Of a stretch of DNA of 64,000 bases, positions 1 through 7,001 are shown one piece after another. The translations under genes and the position numbers were made by a program. The DNA is from Flavobacterium sp. IB48 (lineage in GTDB: Bacteria; Bacteroidota; Bacteroidia; Flavobacteriales; Flavobacteriaceae). The notes under the pieces were generated by a model, which was given only the letters and a program-made list of their open reading frames with translations, did no database searches and had not been told where the DNA came from. The stretch is from contig NZ_JAEFCA010000010.1 in NCBI RefSeq assembly GCF_016405855.1, positions 1-64,000 on the forward strand, in the 5' to 3' direction. The number at the start of each line of letters is the position of its first letter. Position 1 is the stretch's first letter.

Positions 1-244
1 GCTGCGGTGCGGTTTTGCCGTTTCATCGGGTTTTTGCAATGCCGCTTTTGCGGGGTTTCCGCCATTTCATGCCCTTTTTGCGCGGCTTCTTATATTCTTA
101 AAGGGGCGCTTTCCGTAAAAATGTGTTCCAAAAATGCTCCGCCATAGCCCCGATGCAAGCGGAAATCCTTTTTAGGCAGGCGCTCGACCGCAAAAGATCC
201 TTGTTTATTATAAAACTTAAGGTTTCCCATCTACCCAGCATCAT
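1..244. other. GC-richer non-coding segment at window start
   Basis: The first 180 bases are about half G+C, against roughly a third in the surrounding genes. I see no convincing coding region on either strand. It could be a dispersed repeat or the edge of a feature lying outside the window; its identity is unknown. Confidence 0.4.
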
Positions 245-348
245 ATTCCATACTTCTATTCCATACTTCTATTCCATACTTCTATTCCATACTTCTATTC
301 CATACTTCTATTCCATACTCCTATTCCATACTTCTATTCCATACTTAT
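245..348. repeat. Tandem repeat, eight 13-bp units
   Basis: Eight head-to-tail copies of the 13-mer ATTCCATACTTCT run without spacers. Copies 6 and 8 each differ by one base. The array lies between the GC-richer segment and the thrS promoter. The unit length is not regular for coding use and the flanks look non-coding, so this is best read as an intergenic minisatellite. Confidence 0.9.
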
Positions 349-467
349 ATTATATATGTACATATAAAGTAAAGACGTGAGGTTTTGAAAAAGAATTAGC
401 TTTACATATAATATAATAGACAAAAGACAATACTTATTATATAATAGAGTAAACTTGTACTTATATA

Positions 468-498
468 TTGTATGTATTTTTGTAATCACGTATATTTG
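468..498 (+). promoter_or_regulatory. thrS promoter (flavobacterial type)
   Basis: TTG at 468-470, a 20-base spacer and TATATTTG at 491-498 match the Bacteroidota housekeeping pattern TTG-N(17-23)-TAnnTTTG. The thrS start codon lies 20 bases beyond the -7 element. Confidence 0.7.
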
Positions 499-518
499 CA
501 TTCACAAAATTATAAACA

Positions 519-2465
519 ATGATCAAGATTACTTTACCCGATGGGTCAATTAGAGAGTTTGCTTCAGGCGTAACTCCAATGGAGGTCGCTAAAAACATTA
601 GCGAAGGTTTTGCTAGAAATGTGATTTCTGCATCTTTTAATGGTACAACTATTGAAACCGAAACTCCATTAACGACCGACGGTAATCTTATACTATATAC
701 TTGGAATGATGCCGAAGGAAAAAAAGCTTTCTGGCATTCGACTTCGCACGTAATGGCACAAGCCCTTGAGGAATTGTACCCAGGAATCAAATTAACTCTT
801 GGGCCTGCAATTGCTAATGGTTTTTATTATGATGTAGATTTTGAAGATCAAAAGATTTCTGAAGCTGACTTCAAAAAGATTGAAGATCGTATTCTTGAAA
901 TCTCTAGAGGAAAATATGATTTCAAAATGCGCCCAGTAAGCAAAGCAGAGGCGCTAGAAATGTATAAGGATAACGTTTATAAGACTGAATTAATTTCAAA
1001 CCTTGAAGACGGAACTATTACTTTTTGTGACCATGCAACTTTTACTGATTTATGCCGTGGTGGACATATTCCAAATACTGGAATAATCAAAGCTGTAAAA
1101 ATCATGAGTGTTGCCGGCGCTTACTGGAGAGGTGATGAGAAAAACAAACAGTTGACTCGTGTTTATGGAACTTCTTTCCCTAAACAAAAAGATTTAACTG
1201 AATATCTTGAACTTCTTGAGGAGGCAAAACGTCGTGATCACCGTAAATTAGGAAAAGAGTTGGAGTTGTTCGCTTTTTCTCAAAAAGTAGGTCAAGGTTT
1301 GCCTTTATGGCTACCTAAAGGCGCTGCTCTTAGAGAGCGTTTGGAGCAATTTTTAAAGAAAGCTCAAAAGAAAGCTGGATACGAGCAAGTTGTGAGTCCG
1401 CACATTGGCCAAAAAGAACTTTATGTAACTTCTGGTCATTATGCAAAGTATGGGGCAGATAGTTTCCAACCAATTCATACACCAGCTGAGGGTGAAGAAT
1501 TTTTATTGAAACCAATGAACTGTCCTCATCACTGTGAGATTTACAACGTAAGACCTTGGTCATATAAAGATCTACCTAAGCGTTATGCTGAGTTTGGTAC
1601 CGTTTACAGATATGAGCAATCTGGAGAATTACATGGTTTAACTCGCGTTAGAGGATTCACTCAAGATGATGCGCATATCTTCTGTACTCCAGAGCAATTA
1701 GACGAAGAATTCAAAAAAGTAATTGACCTTGTACTATATGTATTTGGTTCATTAGGTTTCGAAAACTTTACTGCTCAGATTTCATTAAGAGATCAGGAAA
1801 ATAGAGACAAGTATATTGGTACTGATGAAAATTGGGAAAAGGCAGAAAATGCAATTATCAACGCAGCAAAAGACAAGGGTCTTAATACTGTTGTAGAATA
1901 TGGTGAAGCTGCATTCTATGGCCCGAAACTTGATTTCATGGTAAAAGATGCTTTGGGAAGACAATGGCAATTAGGAACAATTCAGGTAGATTACAACTTG
2001 CCTGAACGCTTTGAATTAACTTACAAAGGCGCTGATAATGAATTACATCGCCCTGTTATGATTCACAGAGCTCCTTTTGGATCTATGGAACGTTTTATAG
2101 CAATTTTACTAGAGCATACAGCAGGAAATTTCCCACTTTGGCTAATGCCTGAGCAGGCTATTATCTTGTCTTTGAGCGAGAAATACGAAAATTATGCTAA
2201 AAAAGTTTTAGATTTGCTAGAAAATCACGAAATTCGCGCCCTAATTGACAACCGAAATGAAACTATCGGTAAGAAAATTAGAGATGCAGAAATGCAGAAA
2301 ATTCCATTTATGCTTATCGTTGGTGAGGAAGAAGAGAAAAATGGCACGATTTCTATTCGTCGTCACGGACAAGAAGGAAAAGGTAATATCACAGTTTCAA
2401 TCGAAGAATTTGCTGCGATTGTAGACGAAGAGATAAAAAAGACATTAAAAGTATTTACAGTTTAA
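519..2465 (+). CDS. thrS: Threonine--tRNA ligase
   Basis: Class II aminoacyl-tRNA synthetase that charges tRNA-Thr in the cytoplasm. The 648-aa protein is full length. It has an N-terminal TGS domain (about 1-62), an editing domain with the paired-histidine motif HSTSH (about 74), and a catalytic core. The zinc-binding cysteine is in MNCPHHC (Cys335), motif 2 is near GLTRVRGFTQDDAHIF and motif 3 includes IHRAPFGSMERF. An anticodon-binding domain occupies about 545-640. The ATG follows a good promoter. infC begins 16 nt downstream, giving the common thrS-infC-rpmI-rplT operon. Confidence 0.98.
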   Translation: MIKITLPDGSIREFASGVTPMEVAKNISEGFARNVISASFNGTTIETETPLTTDGNLILYTWNDAEGKKAFWHSTSHVMAQALEELYPGIKLTLGPAIANGFYYDVDFEDQKISEADFKKIEDRILEISRGKYDFKMRPVSKAEALEMYKDNVYKTELISNLEDGTITFCDHATFTDLCRGGHIPNTGIIKAVKIMSVAGAYWRGDEKNKQLTRVYGTSFPKQKDLTEYLELLEEAKRRDHRKLGKELELFAFSQKVGQGLPLWLPKGAALRERLEQFLKKAQKKAGYEQVVSPHIGQKELYVTSGHYAKYGADSFQPIHTPAEGEEFLLKPMNCPHHCEIYNVRPWSYKDLPKRYAEFGTVYRYEQSGELHGLTRVRGFTQDDAHIFCTPEQLDEEFKKVIDLVLYVFGSLGFENFTAQISLRDQENRDKYIGTDENWEKAENAIINAAKDKGLNTVVEYGEAAFYGPKLDFMVKDALGRQWQLGTIQVDYNLPERFELTYKGADNELHRPVMIHRAPFGSMERFIAILLEHTAGNFPLWLMPEQAIILSLSEKYENYAKKVLDLLENHEIRALIDNRNETIGKKIRDAEMQKIPFMLIVGEEEEKNGTISIRRHGQEGKGNITVSIEEFAAIVDEEIKKTLKVFTV

Positions 2466-2481
2466 CTTAAATTAGAAAGTC

Positions 2482-3036
2482 ATAGCAATAAAAAGTAACA
2501 GAGGTTTTCAACCTCGAGTAGAGAAGAAAGATGCGCACAGAATAAACAATCTTATTCGTGTTCCTGAAGTACGTCTTGTAGGTGAAAACATTGAACCTGG
2601 GGTTTTTAAAATCGCTGACGCGCTACGTTTAGCTGACCAATTTGAATTGGATTTAGTTGAAATTTCGCCAAATGCGGAACCACCGGTTTGTAAAATCATG
2701 GATTACAAGAAATTTGTTTACGAACAAAAGAAAAGAGATAAGGCTTTGAAGGCTAAATCTTCTCAAGTTGTGGTAAAGGAAATTCGATTTGGTCCTCAAA
2801 CAGATGAGCATGATTATGAATTTAAAAGAAAGAACGCTGAAAAATTCTTAAAAGAGGGAGCTAAATTGAAAGCTTTCGTATTCTTTAAAGGACGTTCTAT
2901 CATTTATAAAGATCAAGGTCAGATTCTATTATTACGTCTTGCTCAAGATTTAGAGGAACATGGTAAAGTTGAAGCTATGCCTGTTTTGGAAGGAAAGAGA
3001 ATGATTATGTTCATTGCTCCGAAGAAAAAGAAATAA
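2482..3036 (+). CDS. infC: Translation initiation factor IF-3, apparent ATA start
   Basis: IF-3 binds the 30S subunit and checks start-codon selection. The coding frame is open from a TAG at 2473, and the family N-terminus (SNRGFQP, then KDAHRINNLIRVPEVRLV) is encoded well before the first in-frame ATG at 2647. No ATG, GTG or TTG precedes that homologous N-terminus. The best start is ATA at 2482 (product (M)AIKSNRG..., 184 aa), with ATA at 2488 as alternative. Starting at 2647 would remove most of the N-terminal domain. Rare starts on infC are known from the ATT codon of E. coli, where they allow IF-3 to repress its own synthesis; the same logic is inferred here. Confidence 0.9.
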   Translation: MAIKSNRGFQPRVEKKDAHRINNLIRVPEVRLVGENIEPGVFKIADALRLADQFELDLVEISPNAEPPVCKIMDYKKFVYEQKKRDKALKAKSSQVVVKEIRFGPQTDEHDYEFKRKNAEKFLKEGAKLKAFVFFKGRSIIYKDQGQILLLRLAQDLEEHGKVEAMPVLEGKRMIMFIAPKKKK

Positions 3037-3037
3037 G

Positions 3038-3115
3038 TCTTAAGGTCGAAAGTCTTAAAGTCAAAAGTCATAAACTGACTTTTGACTTTTAACTTTTAAA
3101 CATTCAGACTAAAGA
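3038..3115. repeat. Self-complementary word repeat between infC and rpmI
   Basis: The spacer is built from short variants of AAAGTC, followed by their complement (GACTTTTGACTTTTAAC), so the transcript can fold into a hairpin. There is no clear U-tract. It may be a processing or attenuation structure, or a degenerate intergenic repeat. Confidence 0.5.
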
Positions 3116-3152
3116 TATAAGTAAGTAAGAATAAATTAAAACACTAGGAAAA

Positions 3153-3350
3153 ATGCCTAAAATGAAAACAAAATCTAGCGCTAAGAAACGTTTTAAAGTT
3201 ACTGGTTCTGGAAAGATTAAAAGAAAGCATGCTTTTAAAAGTCACATCTTGACTAAAAAATCTAAAAAACGTAAATTAGCTTTGACTCACTCAGCGCTAG
3301 TTCACCAAACAGATATGAGAAGCATTAAACAACAATTAAGAATTATCTAA
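3153..3350 (+). CDS. rpmI: 50S ribosomal protein L35
   Basis: A 65-aa, very basic protein starting MPKMKTKSSAKKRFKVTGSGKIKRK, the typical L35 N-terminus, with the expected SH(I/L)LTKKSKKRK segment. The length is normal for L35. It lies between infC and rplT, the conserved order for this operon. No strong Shine-Dalgarno sequence is visible, as is usual in this phylum. Confidence 0.97.
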   Translation: MPKMKTKSSAKKRFKVTGSGKIKRKHAFKSHILTKKSKKRKLALTHSALVHQTDMRSIKQQLRII

Positions 3351-3534
3351 TTATAGGTCAAAAGTTAGAAAGTCATAAAGTTTAAAAGTCAGTATCTGAC
3401 TTTAGACATTTGACTTTAAGACATTAGACTAAAGATTTTCTTTAGGTTAAAAAATTATTTATATAACCTTGGAGTATGGCTTTAAGTTCCTTTGATTCAA
3501 TTCAGGACGCCTGCTACAAAAACACATTAAAATT
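3351..3534 (+). promoter_or_regulatory. Long rpmI-rplT spacer, possible leader
   Basis: The 184-nt gap is long for two ribosomal protein genes. Its first part (about 3356-3432) is another AAAGTC/GACTTT word repeat able to pair with itself. The second part (about 3470-3520) is richer in G and C and could fold. L20 is a known autoregulator in other bacteria, so an L20-responsive leader is possible, but I cannot match it to a known family. Confidence 0.3.
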
Positions 3535-3879
3535 ATGCCAAGATCGGTAAATTCAGTTGCTAAAAGAGCAAGAAGAAAAAAAATAATGAAGCAAGCCAAA
3601 GGTTTCTTTGGTAGACGTAAAAACGTTTGGACAGTTGCTAAGAACGCGGTAGAGAAAGCGATGAGCTACGCTTACCGTGACAGAAAACAGAATAAAAGAA
3701 ATTTCCGTTCATTATGGATTCAACGTATCAACGCTGGAGCTAGATTAGAGGGAATGTCTTATTCTCAATTCATGGGGAAAGTTAAAGCTAACGGAATCGA
3801 ATTGAACCGTAAAGTTCTTGCAGATTTAGCTATGAACCACCCAGAAGCTTTCAAAGCTATTCTTAATAAAGTAAAATAA
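3535..3879 (+). CDS. rplT: 50S ribosomal protein L20
   Basis: A 114-aa basic protein with the L20 hallmarks RRKKIMKQAKGFFGRRKNVW and a conserved LWIQRINAGARLEGMSYSQF region. The length is normal. It is the last gene of the thrS operon and is followed 43 nt later by a strong hairpin terminator. Confidence 0.98.
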   Translation: MPRSVNSVAKRARRKKIMKQAKGFFGRRKNVWTVAKNAVEKAMSYAYRDRKQNKRNFRSLWIQRINAGARLEGMSYSQFMGKVKANGIELNRKVLADLAMNHPEAFKAILNKVK

Positions 3880-3921
3880 AACGTTTTATAAACTCAATTT
3901 AAGATTACTTACTTATTATAT

Positions 3922-3952
3922 AAAACCATTCGTTAACGCGAATGGTTTTTTG
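3922..3952 (+). terminator. Rho-independent terminator after rplT
   Basis: The inverted repeat AAACCATTCG / CGAATGGTTT flanks a six-base loop and is followed by a run of T. Confidence 0.9.
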
Positions 3953-3998
3953 CTTTAAAGAAGTCTCAAATCTCCGTCTTTAGAAAAAAATTAAAAGG

Positions 3999-4006
3999 TA
4001 ACTTTG
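3999..4006 (+). promoter_or_regulatory. -7 element for the Crp-type gene
   Basis: TAACTTTG matches TAnnTTTG and lies 19 bases before the ATG at 4026. No clear TTG is present at the expected distance upstream. Confidence 0.45.
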
Positions 4007-4025
4007 TATAAATCAAAATAATCTT

Positions 4026-4598
4026 ATGTACAAAGCGCTTTTTGACCATATTGAAAAATTTATTACTCTTGAACCTTCAGAAATAGATAAATTAGAATCA
4101 TGTCTAGAAATTTCTAATATAAAAAAGAAAGAACATATACTCACAGAAGGTCAAATTTGCAATACAATGTATTTTGTTGTCAAGGGCTGTATGAGACAAT
4201 ATATCATCAATCCTAAAGGTACAGAGCAAACACTTCAATTTGCGATAGAAAACTGGTGGATTACTGATTATTTGAGCTACCACAATCACATACCATCAAG
4301 CTTTTATCTGCAGGCAATTGAAAACTCAGAAGTTATTGCCATTGATAAAAACCTTTTAGAGGCATTACTACTTGAAATTCCTAATCTTGAAAGATACTTT
4401 AGAATTGTTACTCAAAAAAGTTTTGGCGCAATGCAAATGCGTATCAAATTCTTATTTACAATGTCAGCCGAAGAAAGATATCATCACTTTAATGACCATT
4501 TCCCAGAATTTGTTCAGCGCGTTCCTCAATATATGCTTGCCTCCTATCTGGATTTTTCTGCAGAATTTATGAGTAAAATAAGAGCTGGAAAACTCTGA
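4026..4598 (+). CDS. Crp/Fnr-family transcriptional regulator
   Basis: A 190-aa cytoplasmic regulator. The N-terminal two thirds form a cyclic-nucleotide-type beta-barrel (HILTEGQICNTMYFVVKGCMRQYI near 38-62). The short C-terminus (QYMLASYLDFSAEFMSKIR) is the recognition part of a winged helix, of the kind common in small Bacteroidota Crp homologues. The ligand is unknown. It precedes a CMD/AhpD-like gene in the same direction, so it may control that gene. A short hairpin with a T-run separates the two, and an inverted repeat lies in the next promoter region. Confidence 0.9.
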   Translation: MYKALFDHIEKFITLEPSEIDKLESCLEISNIKKKEHILTEGQICNTMYFVVKGCMRQYIINPKGTEQTLQFAIENWWITDYLSYHNHIPSSFYLQAIENSEVIAIDKNLLEALLLEIPNLERYFRIVTQKSFGAMQMRIKFLFTMSAEERYHHFNDHFPEFVQRVPQYMLASYLDFSAEFMSKIRAGKL

Positions 4599-4607
4599 GT
4601 TGAATTT

Positions 4608-4628
4608 CTTGAAGTAGTTCAAGTTTTT
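4608..4628 (+). terminator. Terminator after the Crp-type gene
   Basis: CTTGAA-GTAG-TTCAAG forms a 6-bp stem followed by five T. The short stem suggests a weak or partial terminator. Confidence 0.5.
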
Positions 4629-4637
4629 AAAAGCATA

Positions 4638-4657
4638 CATTACCCACCTTTGTAATG
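4638..4657. promoter_or_regulatory. Candidate operator CATTAC-N8-GTAATG
   Basis: A perfect 6+6 inverted repeat, 20 bp in total, encloses CACCTTTG, a one-mismatch -7 element, and lies 20 bp before the start of the AhpD-like gene. The site is seen directly. Binding by the adjacent Crp-type regulator is inference. Confidence 0.45.
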
Positions 4658-4677
4658 AAATTTTAAAACATATAAAA

Positions 4678-5112
4678 ATGAACTCAAGAATCGTTATCCC
4701 GCAAGTTGCTCCAGAAGCATATCAAGCCATGTTAGGTTTAGAAAAATATATTGCTTCTACTTCTCTATCTCCTGTACATAAAGAGTTAATTAAAATTAGA
4801 GCATCACAAATAAATGGTTGTGCTTATTGCATAAACATGCACACTGCAGACGCGAGAAAGCTGGGTGTAACCGAACAACGTATTTATCTGCTTACTGCTT
4901 GGCGTGAAGCTGATTTTTATAGTGATGAAGAAAAAGCAATATTAGCTTTAACAGAAGAAATAACATTAATAAGCAATCACGTTTCTGAAGAAGTATATCA
5001 AAATGCTGCTAAATTATTTGATAAAAAATATCTAGCAGAAATCATTATGGCAATCATTACTATTAATGCCTGGAATCGAATTGGAATTTCAACCGATATG
5101 CGTGCAGAATAA
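4678..5112 (+). CDS. Carboxymuconolactone decarboxylase / AhpD-like protein
   Basis: A 144-aa protein of the CMD superfamily. The AhpD core signature GCAYCINMH (CxxC plus downstream His, about residue 48-56) points to thiol-based peroxidase or disulfide-reductase chemistry rather than true carboxymuconolactone decarboxylation. It follows a Crp-type regulator, a frequent pairing for oxidative-stress-type genes in flavobacteria. The substrate cannot be deduced. Confidence 0.92.
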   Translation: MNSRIVIPQVAPEAYQAMLGLEKYIASTSLSPVHKELIKIRASQINGCAYCINMHTADARKLGVTEQRIYLLTAWREADFYSDEEKAILALTEEITLISNHVSEEVYQNAAKLFDKKYLAEIIMAIITINAWNRIGISTDMRAE

Positions 5113-5149
5113 TTTATAAGGATAAAATTTACAAGCAATTTACTATTAC

Positions 5150-5175
5150 AGGCCCTTCTACAAGAGGGCCTTTCT
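5150..5175 (+). terminator. Terminator after the AhpD-like gene
   Basis: AGGCCCTTCTACAAGAGGGCCT hairpin followed by TT and a short pyrimidine run. Confidence 0.8.
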
Positions 5176-5247
5176 GTATATCACTGGAAATCAGAATGTG
5201 AATTTTCTTTTTTTTGAGATTTTTGAAAAACAGGTATTTATACGCTT

Positions 5248-5275
5248 TTGTAAGAAATAAAATTATTTATTTTTG
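5248..5275 (+). promoter_or_regulatory. Promoter overlapping the kinase start
   Basis: TTG at 5248-5250, a 17-base spacer and TATTTTTG at 5268-5275 fit the flavobacterial consensus. The -7 element ends only four bases before the ATG at 5280, implying a leaderless or almost leaderless transcript. Confidence 0.6.
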
Positions 5276-5279
5276 GCGC

Positions 5280-7001
5280 ATGATTCCAAAAAAAATACAA
5301 ATTACCTTTTATACAATTTTCATTTTTGTATTTTTTTTTGCGTGCCAAAACAAGAAAAAACCGGTAGAAAAAATTGCAAGCAATAAAATCGAAATAGAAA
5401 AAACGATTCGTTCGGCCGACTTCTTTTATAAAAACAAACAGTTAGACAGTGCATTTTATTTATACAATAAGGCAAGAGCAAATAGCAACCTTAAAGACGA
5501 TGTAAAGAATTATGTTTATTGCATGTACTATATGGCCGAAATTCAGCAAAAACATGAAGATTTTGTTGGTAGTACAAAAACAGCAATAGAAACAATTCCG
5601 TTTCTAAATCAAATAAAAGACTCTAATTATATCTGGAATATTTACAGTGTATTAGGGAGGAATTATTTTTATACCTACGATTATCCAACTGCAATTTATT
5701 ATTACTCTAAGGCATTTACTTTAAAAATTGACAGGATAAATAAACTTGAAGCAAAAAACAATATCGCTGTCATTTATATAAAACAACATAAGTTTGAAAA
5801 AGCGCTTCCCATTTTTCTTTCAATAAGTAAAGAGAAGATCTTAAAAGATAGTCCTGAAAATTATTCCAAAATATTAGATTACATAGGATACTGCTATTAT
5901 AAATTAGAAGATCCAACAGCACTTTCGTTTTTTAGAAAGAGCCTAAAAATAAAGTCTCAAGTAAATTATTTAGAAGGCTTAGGCAAAACCTATTATAATC
6001 TTTCTCAATTCTATCAAAAAAACAAACCTGGTTTAGCAATGAAGTACGCTAAATTAAGCTATAAAAATTATACATTATCAGGCAATATAGATGAGCGATT
6101 ACTTGCTTTAAAATTTATAATAGAAAATAGCCCTAACGTCGAATCAAAAAAAAATATGCTTATTTATACAAGTGCAATAGATAGCATTTTTGAAGTAAGG
6201 CAACAAGCAAAAAATCAATTTGCAAAAATTAAATATGACACTAAAAAAGAAAAAGAGGAAAATCTAAAATTAAAAGCTCAAAAAATTAAAAATGAACTTC
6301 AGTTAGTAAAACAAGAAAACAGTAATATTATTTCCTATATAGTAATCATATTTGCATCTGCCCTAATCGTTTTCATTTATTTTTTTCTGACCTCACGAGC
6401 CAATCGTCAAAAAATAGAAGCAACATATCAAAGCGAAACTAGAATCTCAAAAAAATTACATGACGAACTTGCCAATGACATTTATCACACAATGGCATTT
6501 GTCGAAAATAGAAACATTTCTACTCAAGAAAATAAAAAGCATCTATTAAAAAGATTAGAAGATATTTATTCTCGAACAAGAAATATTTCAAAAGAAAATA
6601 CCCCAACCATAAGCAATCAAAATTATATAGTTTTGATTAAAGAAATGATTTCTGGATTTAATACACCAACCACAAATCTTATGATAAATGGTTTGGATAC
6701 CATTTCATGGGATTCTATTGACAGAACTAAAAAAATAGCTGTTTATCGTTCTATACAAGAATTACTTGTGAACATGAAAAAACATAGTGGTGCGAGTTTA
6801 GTTGCACTAACTTTTAAAGAGCTCGATAATAGTATAATAATTAATTATACCGATAACGGACGAGGAATCGATATAAACAAAATGGTTTTAAAAAATGGTT
6901 TACATAATATTGAAAATAGAATTAATGCCATTAAAGGCGAGATAAATATTCATTCAGATTTTGGAAAAGGTTTTAAAGTTTTAATTAAATTTCCGGCATA
7001 A
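5280..7001 (+). CDS. TPR-containing sensor histidine kinase
   Basis: A 573-aa membrane kinase. The N-terminus (MIPKKIQITFYT... ending FFFAC) looks like a signal or lipoprotein-type leader. Several TPR helices follow (about 35-310), then a coiled coil rich in K and E, a transmembrane segment (about 351-370) and a cytoplasmic HisKA_3-like helix with phosphoacceptor His394 in KLHDELANDI. The ATPase domain keeps the N-box (LLVNMKKHS) and G-boxes (DNGRGID, NGLHNIENRI, GKGF). An upstream TTG at 5214 is possible but lies before a good promoter and would bury the leader. The stop codon overlaps the next ATG by one base (TAATG). Confidence 0.88.
   Translation: MIPKKIQITFYTIFIFVFFFACQNKKKPVEKIASNKIEIEKTIRSADFFYKNKQLDSAFYLYNKARANSNLKDDVKNYVYCMYYMAEIQQKHEDFVGSTKTAIETIPFLNQIKDSNYIWNIYSVLGRNYFYTYDYPTAIYYYSKAFTLKIDRINKLEAKNNIAVIYIKQHKFEKALPIFLSISKEKILKDSPENYSKILDYIGYCYYKLEDPTALSFFRKSLKIKSQVNYLEGLGKTYYNLSQFYQKNKPGLAMKYAKLSYKNYTLSGNIDERLLALKFIIENSPNVESKKNMLIYTSAIDSIFEVRQQAKNQFAKIKYDTKKEKEENLKLKAQKIKNELQLVKQENSNIISYIVIIFASALIVFIYFFLTSRANRQKIEATYQSETRISKKLHDELANDIYHTMAFVENRNISTQENKKHLLKRLEDIYSRTRNISKENTPTISNQNYIVLIKEMISGFNTPTTNLMINGLDTISWDSIDRTKKIAVYRSIQELLVNMKKHSGASLVALTFKELDNSIIINYTDNGRGIDINKMVLKNGLHNIENRINAIKGEINIHSDFGKGFKVLIKFPA

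Noticed and set aside
245..348. Possible CRISPR array
   Set aside because: The 13-bp units are directly adjacent with no unique spacers, and no cas genes are present.
123..380. Open frame of 85 codons across the 13-bp tandem repeat
   Set aside because: Its second half is only repeat translated in register; there is no promoter, no homology pattern and the start lies in the GC-rich block.
5214..5279. N-terminal extension of the kinase from TTG 5214
   Set aside because: It would begin upstream of a well-matched promoter and place the signal-type leader inside the protein.
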